DNA of 64,000 nt. Origin: Dermacentor variabilis. Taxonomy: Eukaryota > Arthropoda > Arachnida > Ixodida > Ixodidae. The position numbers and the translations under genes were made by a program. The stretch lies in the NCBI RefSeq assembly GCF_050947875.1, contig NC_134570.1, positions 244,954,584 through 245,018,583 on the forward strand, read 5' to 3'. The notes under the pieces were generated by a model. It did not search any database, was not told where the DNA came from, and worked only from the letters and a program-made list of their open reading frames with translations. Each line of letters starts with the position of its first letter. The first letter of the stretch is position 1. Shown piece by piece: positions 63,001 through 64,000 of the stretch.

Positions 63001-64000
63001 GGTAGAAATCCACGTGCGCGTTCTGCCAAAAGCACCATTTGCATGCATATCTTGTCGTTTTGCAGAAAACAACGTCCGCGTCTACCAAAAGATGCATGTG
63101 CATGCTTAACAAGTGGTTTGGCACAAATCCATGCGCGGGTGCTAAAAAGAGCAGCTAGCGCGTGCTTAGCACGTTTTTTGGTAGAAATCCACGTGCGCGT
63201 TCTGCCAAAAGCACCATTTGCATGCATATCTTGTGGTTTTGCAGAAAACAACGTCCGCGTCTACCAAAAGATACATACGCATGCTTAACAAGTGGTTTGG
63301 CACAAATCTATGCGCGGGTGCTAAAAAGAGCAGCATGGGCGTGCTTAGCACGTCGTTTGGTAGAAATCCACGTGCGCGTTCTGCCAAAAGCACCATTTGT
63401 ATGCATATCTTGTGGTTTTGCAGAAAACAACGACCGCGTCTACCAAAAGATGCATGTGCATGCTTAACAAGTGGTTTGGCACAAATCCATGCGCGGGTGC
63501 TAAAAAGAGCAGCATGGGCGTGCTTAGCACGTCGTTTGGTAGAAATCCACGTGCGCGTTCTGCCAAAAGCACCATTTGCATGCATATCTTGTGGTTTTGC
63601 AGAAAACAACGTCCGCGTCTACCAAAAGATGCATGAGCATGCTTGACAAGTGGTTTGGCAGAAATCCATGCGCGGGTGCTAAAAAGAGCAGCATGGGCGT
63701 GTTTAGCACGTCGTTTGGTAGAAATCCACGTGCGCGTTCTGCAAAAAGCACCATTTGCATGCATATCTTGTGGTTTTGCAGGAAACAACGTCCGCGTCTA
63801 CCAAAAGATGCATGTGCATGTTTAACAAGTGGTTTGGCACAAATCCATTTGTAGGTGCTAAAAAGAGCAGCATGGGCGAACTTAGCACGTCGTTTGGTAG
63901 AAATCCACGTGCGCGTTCTGCCGAAAGCAGCATTTGCATGCATATCTTGTGGTTTTGCAGAAAACAACGTCCGCGTCTACCAAAAGATGCATGTGCATGC

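Larger units (their letters stand above)
1..64000. repeat. 179-bp tandem satellite array filling the whole window
   Basis: The same roughly 179-bp unit is repeated head to tail from the first to the last base, about 357 times, always in the same orientation. Diagnostic words such as GTTTGGCA, AAACAACGTCCGCG and GGTGCTAAAAAGAGCAGC recur at multiples of 179 bp, give or take a few bases. No unique sequence, transposon, RNA gene or credible protein gene interrupts it, so every stretch longer than 300 bases holds only satellite monomers. The window opens 5 bases before an S2 subunit and closes 56 bases into an S3 subunit, so the array continues on both sides. A unit near nucleosome-plus-linker length is common in eukaryotic centromeric and heterochromatic satellites (established knowledge). 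A centromeric role here is inference. I do not recognise the family. Confidence 0.99.
36086..64000. repeat. Satellite subfamily B domain
   Basis: From the S1 subunit that starts at 36,086, monomers change together at several linked sites. S2 now reads GGTAGAAATCC, usually GCGCGTTCTGCC instead of GCGCGCTCTGCC, and AAAAGCACCATTTGCATGC. S3 opens TCTTGTGG or CCTTGTGG instead of ACTTGTGG. The monomer stays 179 bp in the same orientation and phase. I did not notice any A-type GCATAACTTGTGG junction after the switch. Two kinds of S1 variant mark the first and last parts of this domain; they are described separately. Confidence 0.93.
48960..64000. repeat. Subfamily B, part 2 (CATTTGTAGG variant)
   Basis: In this part some S1 subunits read ATCCATTTGTAGGTGC instead of ATCCATGCGCGGGTGC. 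The first such subunit is at about 48,991 and the last at about 63,844, and I saw none before 48.9 kb. It is often accompanied by AGAGCTGCATGGG (for AGAGCAGCATGGG) in the same subunit, by TTCTGCAAAAAGCACC in the S2 just upstream, and by AAAGATCCATTTGC in some S2 subunits. The change removes the alternating purine-pyrimidine GCGCG stretch of S1. Confidence 0.8.

Noticed and set aside
1..64000. Hundreds of open reading frames of 60-266 codons on both strands, rich in Cys, His, Arg and Ala
   Set aside because: They recur every 179 bp, overlap each other on both strands and in several frames, and simply reflect few stop codons in the monomer. Because 179 is not a multiple of three, the frame rotates in each monomer. 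Lengths and ends are set by satellite variants such as TTAA versus TCAA. No start context, promoter or conserved end supports any of them.
1..64000. CRISPR array
   Set aside because: The regular repetition is of the whole sequence. There are no short repeats separated by unique spacers, and no cas genes.
1..64000. CENP-B box (TTCG, four bases, A, two bases, CGGG)
   Set aside because: The only CGGG in the consensus (in S1, GCGCGGGTG) lacks the A three bases before it and the upstream TTCG. No monomer I looked at has the full motif.
1..64000. Ribosomal DNA spacer subrepeats, telomeric repeats or a retroelement array
   Set aside because: I found no rRNA-like sequence, no short G-rich telomeric motif, no long terminal repeats and no reverse transcriptase or integrase sequence anywhere in the window.
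1..64000. Known 177-180-bp centromeric satellites (Arabidopsis, Brassica, Trypanosoma brucei minichromosome repeat)
   Set aside because: The monomer length is similar, but from memory those repeats are more AT-rich and I see no shared words. Length alone is not evidence of relationship. A database search with the consensus would be decisive.

Overview
The whole 64 kb window is one uninterrupted tandem (satellite) DNA array, and I find no gene in it. The repeat unit is 179 bp, arranged head to tail in a single orientation, with about 357 monomer equivalents. No non-repetitive sequence interrupts it and both ends of the window lie inside a monomer, so the array extends beyond the window on both sides. 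An array this long and pure points to a eukaryotic chromosome, most likely centromeric, pericentromeric or other heterochromatic DNA. I cannot name the organism. GC is about 50% and CpG occurs at about its expected frequency (11 per consensus monomer against about 11.3 expected, hand count), which argues against a strongly CpG-depleted genome such as that of a typical vertebrate.

The repeat has three nested levels. (1) A diverged base unit of about 60 bp: each monomer is three such units, S1 (60), S2 (60) and S3 (59 bp), about 73-78% alike by hand alignment. (2) The 179-bp trimer. (3) Higher-order repeats (HORs), in which multi-monomer blocks of about 8 to 23 monomers are duplicated almost without change.

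Layout: 1-36,085 carries subfamily A (S2 with GGCAGAAATCC and AAAAGCAGCATGT; S3 usually opening ACTTGTGG). It includes a 15-monomer tandem HOR (1-5,366), a variable-length HOR series that shares a marker monomer (about 7.9-23.6 kb), and paired blocks at 20.3-25.1 kb and 29-33.8 kb. At 36,086 the array switches abruptly to subfamily B (GGTAGAAATCC, AAAAGCACCATTT, S3 opening TCTTGTGG or CCTTGTGG), which runs to the end. B divides into a 36-47 kb part rich in an S1 variant with GGCATAAATCC and GCACGGGCG, a regular stretch, and a 48.9-64 kb part marked by an S1 variant with CATTTGTAGG. B contains an 11-monomer tandem HOR (42.2-46 kb) and a 22/23-monomer tandem HOR (about 4 kb per copy, 48.96-57.04 kb).

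Many open frames run through the array on both strands, but they recur every 179 bp, overlap on both strands and rotate frame in each monomer. Substitutions between subunits fall evenly on the three codon positions. I treat them all as non-coding by-products of the repeat. The features of biological interest are structural: regular alternating purine-pyrimidine tracts, perfect short palindromes, a CACGTG hexamer in most monomers, and a clear record of unequal exchange in 60-bp, 179-bp and multi-kilobase steps.
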